64,000 nt of DNA. It comes from Streptomyces sp. ISL-43 (GTDB lineage Bacteria; Actinomycetota; Actinomycetes; Streptomycetales; Streptomycetaceae). The stretch is taken from positions 47,318 to 111,317 of the forward strand of contig NZ_JAGGOT010000039.1 of the NCBI RefSeq assembly GCF_018614195.1. Direction: 5' to 3'. Under the pieces are notes generated by a model. The model worked only from the letters and a program-made list of their open reading frames with translations. It made no database searches and was not told the origin of the DNA. Every line of letters starts with the position of its first letter. Position 1 is the first letter of the stretch. The translations under genes and the position numbers were made by a program. Shown here piece after piece: positions 52,359 through 62,700 of the stretch.

Positions 52359-52715
52359 ATGCCCGTTTCCCAGCGTTCCGCCCGGTCCCTGCGGGTGCTC
52401 TTGGCTCCGCCGAACCCGGCGCTGGCCGTGCTCCTCGGTCTCCAGCCGGACATCGAGGTGGTGGCTTCGGCGATCGCCCGCCCGGCGGTGGCCCTGACGG
52501 AGTCGGTGGACTCCGTCGCCGCCCTCCTCGGGGAGGATCCGGAGTGCCGGGTCCTGGTCCTGACGGGGTCGGCGCACGCGGGCCTCGCGGATGCGGTGCT
52601 CGCCGCGGGCGGAGCGGGCCTGGTCCTGCGGGACGGCCCGGTCGAAGACTTGGCAGACTCCATCCGCCGGGCCTCCCGGGGGGAGACTGTGATCGACCCG
52701 GCTCTGCAGCTCTAG
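52359..52715 (+). CDS. Truncated receiver-like protein without output domain
   Basis: A 118-aa protein (ATG 52359; GTG at 52350 would add three residues) that resembles a NarL-type receiver to its end: VLLAPPNPALAVLLGLQPDIE, VVASAIARPAVALTE, GGAGLVLRDGPVEDLADSIR and GETVIDPALQL, where intact regulators continue into an HTH. The usual acidic pocket is missing (APPN replaces DD), so phosphorylation is doubtful. It may be a degenerate orphan receiver or a decayed regulator. It is divergent from the MaoC operon across a KstR-type site. Confidence 0.65.
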   Translation: MPVSQRSARSLRVLLAPPNPALAVLLGLQPDIEVVASAIARPAVALTESVDSVAALLGEDPECRVLVLTGSAHAGLADAVLAAGGAGLVLRDGPVEDLADSIRRASRGETVIDPALQL

Positions 52716-52760
52716 CCCGGGCACATCCGGCGTCCGCCGGGCGAACTCCGCGCACATCCG

Positions 52761-52805
52761 GCCCCGCCGGCGTTCGAGGCGCGGGGTCCGGGGGCAGGCC
52801 CCCGG
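52761..52805. repeat. Streptomyces dispersed intergenic element with terminator hairpin
   Basis: GGCGTTCGAGGCGCGGGG (52769-52786) resembles the element at 30687-30704. It ends in CCGGGGGC-AG-GCCCCCGG (52788-52805), a hairpin between convergent genes. Confidence 0.65.
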
Positions 52806-52822
52806 GGACGCGCCCGCGCGGG

Positions 52823-54010
52823 CTACTTGCGGAGCAGCGTGACGACCGCCGCACCGCCCAGGCCGATGTTGTGGGCCAGGGCGACCCGGGCTCCCGCGAC
52901 CTGCCTCGCACCCGCCTGCCCGCGGAGCTGCCAGACCAGTTCCGCCGCCTGCGCCAAGCCTGTCGCGCCCAGGGGGTGGCCCTTCGAGATCAGCCCCCCG
53001 GACGGGTTCACGACCCACCGCCCGCCGTACGTCGTCGCGCCCGACGACACCAGCTCCCCCGACGCCCCGTCCTCGCACATGCCCAGCGCCTCGTACGTCA
53101 GCAGTTCGTTGATCGAGAAGCAGTCGTGGAGCTCGATCACGTCCACGTCCTCGATCCCGAAACCGGCGGCCTCGAAGACCTGCCGCCCGGCCGCCGCCGT
53201 CATCGGCTTGCCGACCACGTCGATGCAGGAGCCGGACGAGAAGGAGGCCTCGGTGTCCGTCGTCATCGACTGCGCGACGATCGCCACCGCCCGCTCCTCC
53301 AGCCCGTGCCGCTCCACGAACCGTTCCGACACGACGACCGCCGCCGCCGCCCCGTCCGACGTCGGCGAGCACTGGAGCTTCGTCAGCGGTTCGTGGATCG
53401 TCTTCGCGGCCAGGATCTCCTCGACCGTGTACACGTCCTGGAACTGCGCGTTCGGGTTGTTCGCGGAGTGCCGGTGGTTCTTCTCCCCGACCGCCGCCAG
53501 CTGCGCGGCCGTGGTCCCGTACCGCTTCATGTGCTCCCGCGCCGCGTTCCCGAAGATCTGCGCTGTCGGCGGCGACATCTCGAAGCCGTGCCCGGCCGCC
53601 ATGACCCCGTAGTGCCGGGCGACCGGGGAGGTCTTGAAGTCTCCCCCGTCGGACCCGCCGCCCAGCGCGCCCTTCTTCATCTTCTCGAAGCCGAGCGCGA
53701 GCACGCAGTCGTTGATCCCGCCCTCGACGAACTGCCGCGCCATCATCAGCGCCGTCGACCCGGTCGCGCAGTTGTTGTTGACGTTGTAGACGGGGACCCC
53801 GCTCAGCCCGATCTCGTACGCCGCCCGCTGGCCGGCCGTGGAGGCCTGGAAGCAGTAGCCCACCGGCACCTGCTCGACCAGGTCGTAGGCCACGCCCGCG
53901 TCGGCCAGCGCCGCCGTTCCGGCTTCCTTCGCCATGTCCCAGTACTGCCAGTCCCGGGACTCCGGCTTCTCGAACTTCGTCATGCCGACGCCCACGATGT
54001 ACGACTTCAT
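52823..54010 (-). CDS. SCPx/lipid-transfer-type thiolase
   Basis: A 395-aa thiolase-fold protein. The active-site Cys is in VYNVNNNCATGSTALMMA, His in ELHDCFSINELLTYEALG and GGLISKGHPLGATG; AHNIGLGGAAVVTLL closes it. These are the motifs of SCPx/Ltp-type thiolases that cleave or condense acyl-CoAs, including steroid side chains. An Ltp or acetyl-CoA C-acetyltransferase role is possible. ATG start with GAAGGGG upstream. It is downstream of the fused acyl-CoA dehydrogenase, with 83 bp between, and probably in the same operon. Confidence 0.88.
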   Translation of the reverse strand: MKSYIVGVGMTKFEKPESRDWQYWDMAKEAGTAALADAGVAYDLVEQVPVGYCFQASTAGQRAAYEIGLSGVPVYNVNNNCATGSTALMMARQFVEGGINDCVLALGFEKMKKGALGGGSDGGDFKTSPVARHYGVMAAGHGFEMSPPTAQIFGNAAREHMKRYGTTAAQLAAVGEKNHRHSANNPNAQFQDVYTVEEILAAKTIHEPLTKLQCSPTSDGAAAAVVVSERFVERHGLEERAVAIVAQSMTTDTEASFSSGSCIDVVGKPMTAAAGRQVFEAAGFGIEDVDVIELHDCFSINELLTYEALGMCEDGASGELVSSGATTYGGRWVVNPSGGLISKGHPLGATGLAQAAELVWQLRGQAGARQVAGARVALAHNIGLGGAAVVTLLRK

Positions 54011-54030
54011 CAGGAGTAAGCCCCTTCAGC

Positions 54031-54090
54031 GCTTCGATCCGACGCTTCGATTCAATGCTTCGATCTGTTTTGATCTGATTCGATCTGCTT
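54031..54090. repeat. Short direct repeats between the thiolase and acyl-CoA dehydrogenase genes
   Basis: GCTTCGAT recurs at a 13-bp spacing (54031, 54044, 54057) and then CGATCTG-like 10-bp units occur three times (54061-54090). The tract is less GC-rich than its neighbours. Confidence 0.7.
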
Positions 54091-54093
54091 CGG

Positions 54094-56226
54094 TCAGTCC
54101 CTGGGAAGGCCGAGGATGCGCTCGGCCACGACGTTGAGCTGGACCTGTGTGGTGCCTCCGGCGATGGTCAGGCAGCGGGACATGAGCATCCCGTGCACCG
54201 CCCGCTTCCCCGCCCCCTCGCTCACCGCGCCCGCCGGGCCCAGCAGTTCGAGCGCGAGCTCGGCGGTCCGCTGCTGGTGCGGGGTCTGTACGAGCTTGCG
54301 TACGGAAGCTCCCGCGCCCGGCTCCAGGCCGGAGACCTGCTGGAGCGTGGTGCGGAGCCCGATGCAGGCCAGCGCGTGCGCCTCGGCGGCCAGCGCCCCG
54401 ATCCGGACCCGGTATCCGCTGTCGAGTTCGGCGGAGTTGGCGAGCAGTGCCTCCAGGCCGGTGTCGAAGGTCATCTGGTCGGCCATGTGGACGCGTTCGT
54501 TGCCGAGCGTGTTGCGGGCGACCTTCCACCCGCCGTCGGGCAACCCGACGAGCGCGTCCGCCGGAAGGGTGACGTCGTCGAAGTAGACCTCGTTGAAGAG
54601 GGCCTCGCCGGTGATCTCCTTCAGCGGCCGGATGTCGATCCCGGGGGTCTTCATGTCCACGATGAAGTAGCCGAGGCCCTTGTGCTTGGGGGCGTCCGGA
54701 TCGGTCCGCGCGAGGAGGATGCCGTAGTCGGCGCTGTGGGCGGAACTCGTCCACACCTTCTGCCCGTTCACGATCCAGGCCCCGTCCCCGGATGCCGCCC
54801 GCTCCGCCTTGGTCCGCAGCGAGGCGAGGTCGGAGCCCGCGCCCGGCTCGGAGAAGAGCTGGCACCAGGTGATGTCCCCGCGCAGCGTCGGCAGCAGGAA
54901 GCGCTCCTGCTGCTCGGGGGTCCCGTAGGCCAGCAGCGAGGGCACGACCCAGGTGGCGATGCCGAGGTCGGCGACCTTGACGCCGGCGGCCCCCAGTTCC
55001 TGCTGCACGACGAGCTGTTCGACGGGCCCGGCGCCGAGCCCGTAGGGGGCCGGCAGGTACGGGGCCGCGTACCCGGTGGGTGCCAGCACCCGGCGGGCGG
55101 TGGCGGGGTCGAGGCCGCGCGCGTCCTCGATGGCGGTACGGGCCTTCGCGCGGTGGGCCTCGGCCTGCGCGGGCAGTTCGAGGCGCAGTTCGCGCCGGGC
55201 TCCGGCGGCGGCGAGCCGCACGGCCCGGACCCGGTGCCCGTCGCCGGGCCCGAGGAGCTGGCGCGCGACGAGCGCCCTGCGCAGGTAGATGTGCGCGTCG
55301 TGCTCCCAGGTGAAGCCGATGCCGCCGAGCACCTGGACGCAGTCCTTGGCGCAGGAGTACGCGGCGTCCAGCGCGGTGCCGGCGGCCAGCGCGGCCACCA
55401 GCGAGCGCACTTCGGCCGGCTCCTCCGTGGCCTGGGCGGCGTCCCAGACCAGGGCCCGGGCCTGTTCCACGCGGACCAGCATGTCTGCGCACAGGTGCTT
55501 GATCCCCTGGAACTGCCCGATGGGCCGGCCGAACTGCTCGCGCACCTTCGCGTACTCGGCCGCGGTGTGCAGCGCCCAGGCGGCGGTGCCGCAGGCGTCG
55601 GCGGCGAAGAGCACGCACGCGAGGTCCCGTACGAGCCCGGCGTCGAGCTCCAGCAGCCGGTCGGGCCCGGCGGTGACCCCGCGGGCCTGGACTTCGGCGG
55701 TGGGGCGGGTCGGGTCGGCGCTGTCGTGGGTGCGGACGTCCAGTGCGACGGCGTCGACGGCGAACCAGCGGGTGCCGTGCGCGGTCTCGGCGGCGAGCAG
55801 CACGAGGTCGGCCTCGCCCGCGCCCAGCACCGGCGGCGCGCTCCCGTCGAGCAGGTACCCGCCCTCGACGGCCACCGCGGTCAGGTCCCCGGGCCCGAGC
55901 GCGACCGCCCCGACCCGCCCGTCGAGCGGCTCGGCGCCGGCCCGGTCCAGGAGTACGGAGGCCAGCGCGCTCGGCAGGTACGCCCCGGGCAGCGCCGCCC
56001 GGGCGGCCTCCTCCAAGGCGACGGCGAGGTCGAGCAGGGTCCCGCCGTCCAGGTGCGGCTCCAGCAGCCCGGAGGCGGCGAGGGCGTCCCAGTATGCGGG
56101 GCGCGAACCGGTCTGCGGCGGGGTGTCGAGGAGTTTGCGCACTTCCTCGGGCGGCACGGCCCGAGCGACCCAGCCGCGCACGGCCTCGGCCAACTCCCGC
56201 TGTTCCTGTGTGATTCCGATGCCCAT
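54094..56226 (-). CDS. FadE34-like fused acyl-CoA dehydrogenase
   Basis: A 710-aa protein of two acyl-CoA dehydrogenase units. The first (about 1-330: ITQEQRELAEAVRGWVARAV, YAKVREQFGRPIGQFQGIKH, QVLGGIGFTWEHDAHIYLRR) lacks a good flavin-binding core. The second (about 380-710) has ITWCQLFSEPGAGSDLASLR and TIAGGTTQVQLNVVAERILG. Mycobacterial FadE34 has 711 residues and works on cholesterol or cholate side-chain CoA esters. ATG at 56226; a TACTCT at about -10 suggests a nearly leaderless mRNA. A KstR-type site starts 12 bp upstream of it and a second imperfect one 55 bp upstream. Confidence 0.88.
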   Translation of the reverse strand: MGIGITQEQRELAEAVRGWVARAVPPEEVRKLLDTPPQTGSRPAYWDALAASGLLEPHLDGGTLLDLAVALEEAARAALPGAYLPSALASVLLDRAGAEPLDGRVGAVALGPGDLTAVAVEGGYLLDGSAPPVLGAGEADLVLLAAETAHGTRWFAVDAVALDVRTHDSADPTRPTAEVQARGVTAGPDRLLELDAGLVRDLACVLFAADACGTAAWALHTAAEYAKVREQFGRPIGQFQGIKHLCADMLVRVEQARALVWDAAQATEEPAEVRSLVAALAAGTALDAAYSCAKDCVQVLGGIGFTWEHDAHIYLRRALVARQLLGPGDGHRVRAVRLAAAGARRELRLELPAQAEAHRAKARTAIEDARGLDPATARRVLAPTGYAAPYLPAPYGLGAGPVEQLVVQQELGAAGVKVADLGIATWVVPSLLAYGTPEQQERFLLPTLRGDITWCQLFSEPGAGSDLASLRTKAERAASGDGAWIVNGQKVWTSSAHSADYGILLARTDPDAPKHKGLGYFIVDMKTPGIDIRPLKEITGEALFNEVYFDDVTLPADALVGLPDGGWKVARNTLGNERVHMADQMTFDTGLEALLANSAELDSGYRVRIGALAAEAHALACIGLRTTLQQVSGLEPGAGASVRKLVQTPHQQRTAELALELLGPAGAVSEGAGKRAVHGMLMSRCLTIAGGTTQVQLNVVAERILGLPRD

Positions 56227-56237
56227 GCGCGGCAGAG

Positions 56238-56251
56238 TAGAACACGTTCCA
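56238..56251. promoter_or_regulatory. KstR-type operator upstream of the FadE34-like gene
   Basis: TAGAACACGTTCCA fits TnnAACnnGTTnnA at all fixed positions. It overlaps the putative -10 region, so a bound repressor would block transcription. Confidence 0.75.
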
Positions 56252-56280
56252 TTCTGACGGAAGGTCAGAAGGCGCAGAAC

Positions 56281-56294
56281 TGCAACGTGTTCTC
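56281..56294. promoter_or_regulatory. Second, imperfect KstR-type site
   Basis: TGCAACGTGTTCTC fits the motif except the final A. It is 29 bp further upstream of the first site, compatible with two dimers. Confidence 0.5.
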
Positions 56295-56726
56295 GCTTCG
56301 GCCGCGCCCGGTGCGACCGCCGCGCCTCGCGGGGTGCACCGTCCGCGGCCGGCCGATGCGGGATCGGGCCTTGATGGTCCACGGAGGGTGAGCCGCCGCC
56401 CCCTGGCGCCACGGGCCCGCACGGCCGGGGCCCCGCGGAAGTCCCCCGCGGTCGGCCGAACCGACCAGCCAATCGAACCTGCCTCGACGTGAAGCCAGTT
56501 CACGTTCGGAATGCAGGAAAGGCGGGGCAGTACTGTCCGGTTTTCGCTCCATTAAATGTGGTGGCCATGACATTTTTGACGGTTGCTCACTTTTCGATAA
56601 CTCTTGATCAACTTGGAGAACGACTTCGGCTGTTCTAGGTCCATTTAGCCCTGGATGGAGCGGGTACTTTTCTCCGGTGCCGCGCCGATTTCGGCCGAGC
56701 AATTACATGAATTCCCTGGGGGGATT
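56295..56726. other. Long intergenic region before the Rhs gene
   Basis: No gene seen. The right half (about 56540-56725) is clearly richer in A and T than the rest of the window. A weak promoter candidate is TTGGAG (56613-56618) with TAGGTC 17 bp on (56636-56641), 86 bp before the Rhs start. An in-frame ATG at 56655 would extend the Rhs protein by 24 residues but lacks a ribosome binding site. Confidence 0.45.
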
Positions 56727-59700
56727 ATGGATTTTCATAAGAGACCGGGGACGCCCATATGGCGTTTCCGCCAATTGACCGGTGGTGCGGCGCGGTTCGG
56801 CGCCACTGCCGCCGGCCTGGCTCTGGTGATGGCGGTGTCGGGGCTCCAAGGCTCCGAAACCGCCCTCGCCGCTACCCAGCAGCCGCACGCCGGGACGCCC
56901 GAGGCGGCAGCCGCCACATCCGCCGCGGACATACCCTCGGCCCGTGTGGCCGCCCGTCTGTCGGGCAAGCGGGTCGAGGCCCTGTCGGAGCGGACGGAGA
57001 CGTCGACGACGTGGGTGAACAAGGATGGTTCGCTGACCTCCGAGGTCGCGGCGGGCCCGATCCGCTTCAAGGACGCCACGGGCCAGTGGCGTGATGTGGA
57101 TGTCGACCTCACCCCGGCACCCGACGGGTCGATCGTGTCCAAGGCGCACCCGCAGGGGCTGCGGCTGTCCGGGAAGACGGGGACGAAGGCCCAGTCGCTG
57201 GCCGCGGCCCAATCGACGGCCGGCAGCGACCTGGTGACGCTGGGCCAGGGCGACGAGGCGATCACGCTGCAGTGGCGTGGCGGACTGCCCGCGCCGAAGC
57301 TGGACGGCACCCGGGCGACCTACACGGACGCGGTGCCGGGTGCGGACGTGGTCGTCGAGGCGACGCGTACCGGGTTCGAGCAGTTCGTCGAGGTCAAGGC
57401 GAAGCCGGCAGCCGGCTTCTCCTACACGCTGCCGCTGAAGACCAAGGGTCTGAAGGTCGAGCAGCAGGCGGACGGCAGTGTGCTGTTCACCGACAAGAAG
57501 TCGAAGAAGACGGCGACGATGCCCGCCCCGGTCATGTGGGACGCGACCGTCGATGCGGCCTCCGGCGAGCACACCCGGCGGGCGAAGGTCGGTCTGAAGG
57601 TCGTCAAGACCAAGGACGGCGTCGACCTGGTCGTCACCCCGGACGCGGATTTCCTCGCGGACGCGGCGACGAAGTATCCGGTGACGGTCGACCCGTCCAC
57701 CTCGGCCTTGGGCAACCTGTTCGACACCTACGTCCAGCAGGGCGAGACGGTCGACTGGTCCAACGACACCGAGCTGGACCTCGGCAACCCGGGCACGAAG
57801 AACGCCAACGGCACGTACCGCACCGCGCGCTCCTTCATCACCTGGAACACGGCACCGGTTGCGGACGCGCTCATCTCGGACGCGAAGTTGTCGCTGTGGG
57901 ACTTCCACTCGGGCAACACCGACTGCTCCGCCCAGCCCTGGGAGGTGTGGACCGCCAACGGCCCCACCACCGCCTCCCGCTGGACCAACCAGCCGGCGAT
58001 GGTCACCAAGATGGCCACGTCGACCGAGACCAAGGGCAACCCCGCCTGCACGTCGGCCCCCGACGGCTGGATCAACGCGGACGTCACGAGCCTGGTCCAG
58101 CACTGGGCCAACAACAAGTGGACGTTCTCCAGCATGGGCCTGCGGGCCACGGACGAGAACAACACCAAGCAGTGGAAGCGGGTCAACTCCGCCAACGCCG
58201 CGAGCAACGTCCCCAAGCTCACGGTCACCTACAACTACCGGCCGCGCACCGGCACCAACCAGGAGGCCGGCCCGCCGTTCTTCTCCTACGACGGCGCCTA
58301 CACGGTCAACACCGTGACCCCCACCCTGCGCGACACCTTCGTCGACGCGAACGGTGACAAGGTGCAGGGCGCGTACCAGATCTTCGACTCCGCGACCGAC
58401 ACCCAGGTCGGAGACGTACTGCGGTCCTCCTTCGTCCCCTCCGGTCAGGTCGCCTCGGTGACCGTCCCCGCAGGGCTTCTGGTCAACGGCAAGACGTACA
58501 AGTTCCGCACCAGCCCGTACGACGGCACCCACTACAACCTCGGCTGGTCGGCGTGGAAGACCTTCACCGTCGACACCACCGCCCCGGCCGCGACCGGCAT
58601 CGCCTCGGCGGCCTTTCCCCGTGATGCCTGGTCCGGCACCCCGGACGCGGACGGCAAGCTCTCCGGCGGGTTCACCTTCACTCCCCCCGGCTCCGACGTC
58701 CGCGACATCCAGTACTCGCTGGACGGCGCGCCCTGGACGACCCTCTCCACGACGGCTGCCGTCACCGAGCAGCTGACCTTCGGCGCCGGCCAGCACACCG
58801 TGCGGGTACGGACCCGGGACAAGGCGGCCAACCTCTCGGTCGAGACCTCGTACCCCTTCGCCGCCGGTACGGGCGCCGCTCTGACCTCCCCCTCGGAGGG
58901 CGACCGCACCGCACGCCGCAGCGTTCTCGCCGCGGAGGGCCAGGCCACCTACACCGGGGTCACCTACGAGTACCGGCGCAGTGACACCGACGCCTGGCAG
59001 AACGTGCCGGTCGCCGATGTCCGCAAGGCCGCCGACGGCTCCGCCGTGGCGTCCTGGCCCCTGGCCTCGCCGCAGGGCCGCCCCGAGGCGCTGACGTGGA
59101 ACATCACCGACACGCTGCTCGAGGACGGTCCCGTCTCGGTCCGCTCGGTCTTCAACGTCGGCGCCCAGACGGCGAACTCCCCCGCACGCACCCTGACCGT
59201 GGACCGCAACGCGGGCACCGCCCCGACCCAGACCATGGGCCCGGGTGTGCTGAACATGCTGACCGGCGACTACGTCGTGTCGGCCACCGACGCCAGCGCC
59301 TACGGCCTGACGGTCTCCCGCAGCGCCGCGTCCCGGGGCCGTACGCAGGCGGCCGCGGAGACGGTGCCGATCTTCGGCAAGGAGTGGCTGTCGGGCACCG
59401 CGCTGGACGGCAATAGCTCCTGGCTGCACGTCCGCAAGACCTCCGAGACCTCGCTCGCGCTGGTCACCCTCGGAGGACTGGAGATCGGTTTCACCTCCGT
59501 CGCGGGCGGCGGCTGGAAGGCCGAGCCCGGATCCGAGGAGCTGACGCTCACCGGCTCCTTCACCGGCACCTTCTCCCTGAAGGACAACGGCGGCCACGTC
59601 ACCGAGTTCGCCAAGCAGGACCCGGCCCAGCTCACCTGGCCCGCGACGACCTCCGAGCAGGAAGGCCTGGCCGGCAGCGAAACCAAGGTGATCGCCGAGA

Positions 59701-62700
59701 CGGTGACCATCGGCGGCAAGAAGCTGTCGCGCCCGAAGCTGCTGGTCGGTTCGACCTCCGCGGTCCCGCTGACGACCTGCGCCACGACCCCGGCCACCAA
59801 GGGCTGCCGGGTCATCGAGTTCACGTACGCCACCAGCACGACGGCCACGCCCCTCGCGTTCGGTGACTTCGCGGACCAGGTCAAGGAAATCAAGCTGTGG
59901 TCCACCGAGCCCGGCGCGACAGCGGCCACCTCCAAGCAGGTGTCCACGTACCGCTACGACAGCACCGGACGACTCCGCCAGCAGTGGAACCCCAACCTGG
60001 CGCAGTCCACCATGGCCGAGTACGACTACGACTCCGCGGGCCGCGTCACCTCGCTGAAGTCGCAGTCGGAGCTGCCCTACACCTTCACCTACGGCAAGGC
60101 CGGCAACAGCGCCGCCTCCGGTGAGGGCATGCTGCTGAAGCTGTCGCGCCCCGGCCTGAAGCAGGGCACGGTCGACGTGGAGGAGGGCACCTCCGCCACC
60201 ACCATCGTCTACGACGTGCCGCTGACCGGCACGAAGGCCCCGTACCAGATGGGTCCGGGCGACGTGCAGGCCTGGGGCCAGCAGCAGCTGGTCACCGACG
60301 CCACCGCCATCTTCCCGGCGGACAGCGTGCCTTCCTCCAGCGACGGCGCCCAGCTCTCCGCGTCGAACTACACGCGTGCCGCGCTCATGTACACGGACGC
60401 ATCCGGGCGCGAGGTGAACTCCGCCGCACCCGGCGGGCACATCACCACCAAGGAGTACGACCGGTACGGCAACGCGGTCCACAGCCTGTCCGCCGCCAAC
60501 CGTGAACTGGCCCTCGGCATCAGCGCGTCCGACCAGGCCGCCCTCGCCGACCTGGGCATCCAGAACCTGCCGTCCGCGGAGCGCGCCGAACTGCTCTCGG
60601 CCCGCACGGTGTACGACAGCACCGGGACCCGGGGCCTCGAGGCCTTCGCCCCGCTGCGCAGGGTCACCCTCGCCCAGCCGCTGACCTCCGGCGGGACCAC
60701 CCTGGTGGCGGCCGGCGAGTCCGTCGTGGCGCGCAACTGGACGACGAACACCTACGACGAGGGCCGTCCCACGGACGGCTCCGCCACGGTGGAGAACCAG
60801 ATCACCCGCGTCTCGATCGGCGCCCAGCTCCTGGCCCACCCGTCCCTGATGGCGGAGCCGCGGACCACCGAGCACACCTACGACTGGGTGAAGGGCCTGA
60901 AGACCAAGACGGTCGAGGACCCGGGTGGTGTCGCGCTCGTCGAGACCACCGAGTACGACGACCAGGGCCGGGCGACCAGCGAGACGCTCCCCGGCGGTGG
61001 CGGCCAGGCCGCGACCACCCAGCTCACCACGTACTGGTCGGCGACCGGTACCGGCGAGTGCAAGGGCCGCCCCGAATGGGCCGACCGTCCCTGCGTCACC
61101 CGTCCCGCCGGCGCGATCACCGGCGGCGGCACCAACCCGAGCGAGCGGCCCTCCGTGGGCGCCGAGTACGACTTCTGGGGCAACCCGACGAAGTCCACGG
61201 AGACCGTCGGCGCACAGACCCGGATCACCGAGAAGACGTACGACGCCGCGAGCCGGCAGACCGGCGTGAAGATCACCGGCGGCCTCGGCACGGCCGTGCC
61301 GGAGACCCGGACCGAGTACGACCCGGTCACCGGGCGGGCCGTCAAGACGGTCTCCCCCACGGCCGGCACGATCACCACCGCCTACGACAAGCTCGGCCGC
61401 GTCGTCTCCTACACCGACGCGGACGGCGGGGTCAGCACGAGCCAGTACGACCTCCTCGACCGCGCGGTCAAGGAGACCGACTCCGTCCCGTCCTCGGTGA
61501 CGTACACCTACGACCACGCGGCCGAGCCGCGCGGTGTGGTCACACAGACCACCGACTCGGTGGCGGGCACCTTCAAGGTCGCGTACGACGCCGACGGCGG
61601 CGTCGTGTCCGAGACCCTCCCGGGCGGCTACTCGCTCACCCAGCGCCGCGACCCGGCGGGCGGTGTCCTCCTGCGCGAGTACACCCGCACCAGCGACGGC
61701 GCGGCCGTCCTGTCCGACAGCGTGACCCGTTCCATCCACGGCCAGGTCCTGGAGCACTCGGGCCTGACCTCGCAGGACTACGGCTACGACGGCCTCGGCC
61801 GCCTGACGTCCGTCCGGGACGACTCCGTGGACGGCTGCACCACCCGCACCTACTCCTTCGACAGCCGGAGCAACCGGACCGGACAGACCAGCGCGACCGG
61901 CGCCCCCGGCGCGCCCTGCCCGGCCGCGGGCGGCACCTCCGTCACCCACACCTACGACAGCGCCGACCGGCTGACCGACAGCGGCTACGCCTACGACACC
62001 CTCGGCCGCACCACGACCCTGCCCGGCTCCACGATCGGCTACTACGCCAACGACCTGGTCCGCCAGCAGACCACGGGCAATCAGCGCCAGACCTGGGAGC
62101 TCGACGCCTCCATGCGCTTCCGCTCGTGGACGGTGGAACGCAACACCTCCGGCTCATGGGCCCAGACGGCGTCCAAGCTCAACCACTACTCGGCGGACGG
62201 CGACAGCCCGAGCTGGATCGTGGAGGACGGGGCGGGCACCGTCACCCGCATCGTGAACTCGGCCCCCGGCGACTTCGCCGCGACCACCACCGCCACGGGC
62301 GGCACGGTGCTCCAGCTGACGAACATCCACGGTGACGTGGCCCTCCAGCTCCCGCTGGACTCGGCCCAGCCGCCGGTGGCGATCAGCACCGACGAGTACG
62401 GCAACCCGCGTGCCGGACAGGCGGACACCCGCTACGACTGGCTGGGCGGCAAGCAGCGCTCCAGCGAGAACGTCGGCGGCCTCACCTTGATGGGCGTGCG
62501 CCTGTACGACCCGACCACCGGCCGCTTCCTGACCCGGGACGCGGACCCCAAGGGCGGCGCCAACGCCTACGCGTACTGCTCGGGCGACCCGGTCAACTGC
62601 TGGGACACGACGGGCCTGCTGGACTACAGCTTCACGTTCTTCATCGGCTCCGGGAACGCGACGCCGCAGGGCGTCTTCAGCTACTGGATGAACTACTTCG

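Noticed and set aside
56703..61949. A 1748-codon open frame antisense to the Rhs gene
   Set aside because: It is a shadow of the high-GC Rhs frame; its codons give Arg/Gly/Val-rich sequence without domains, and the Rhs frame has clear signal peptide, YD repeats and core.
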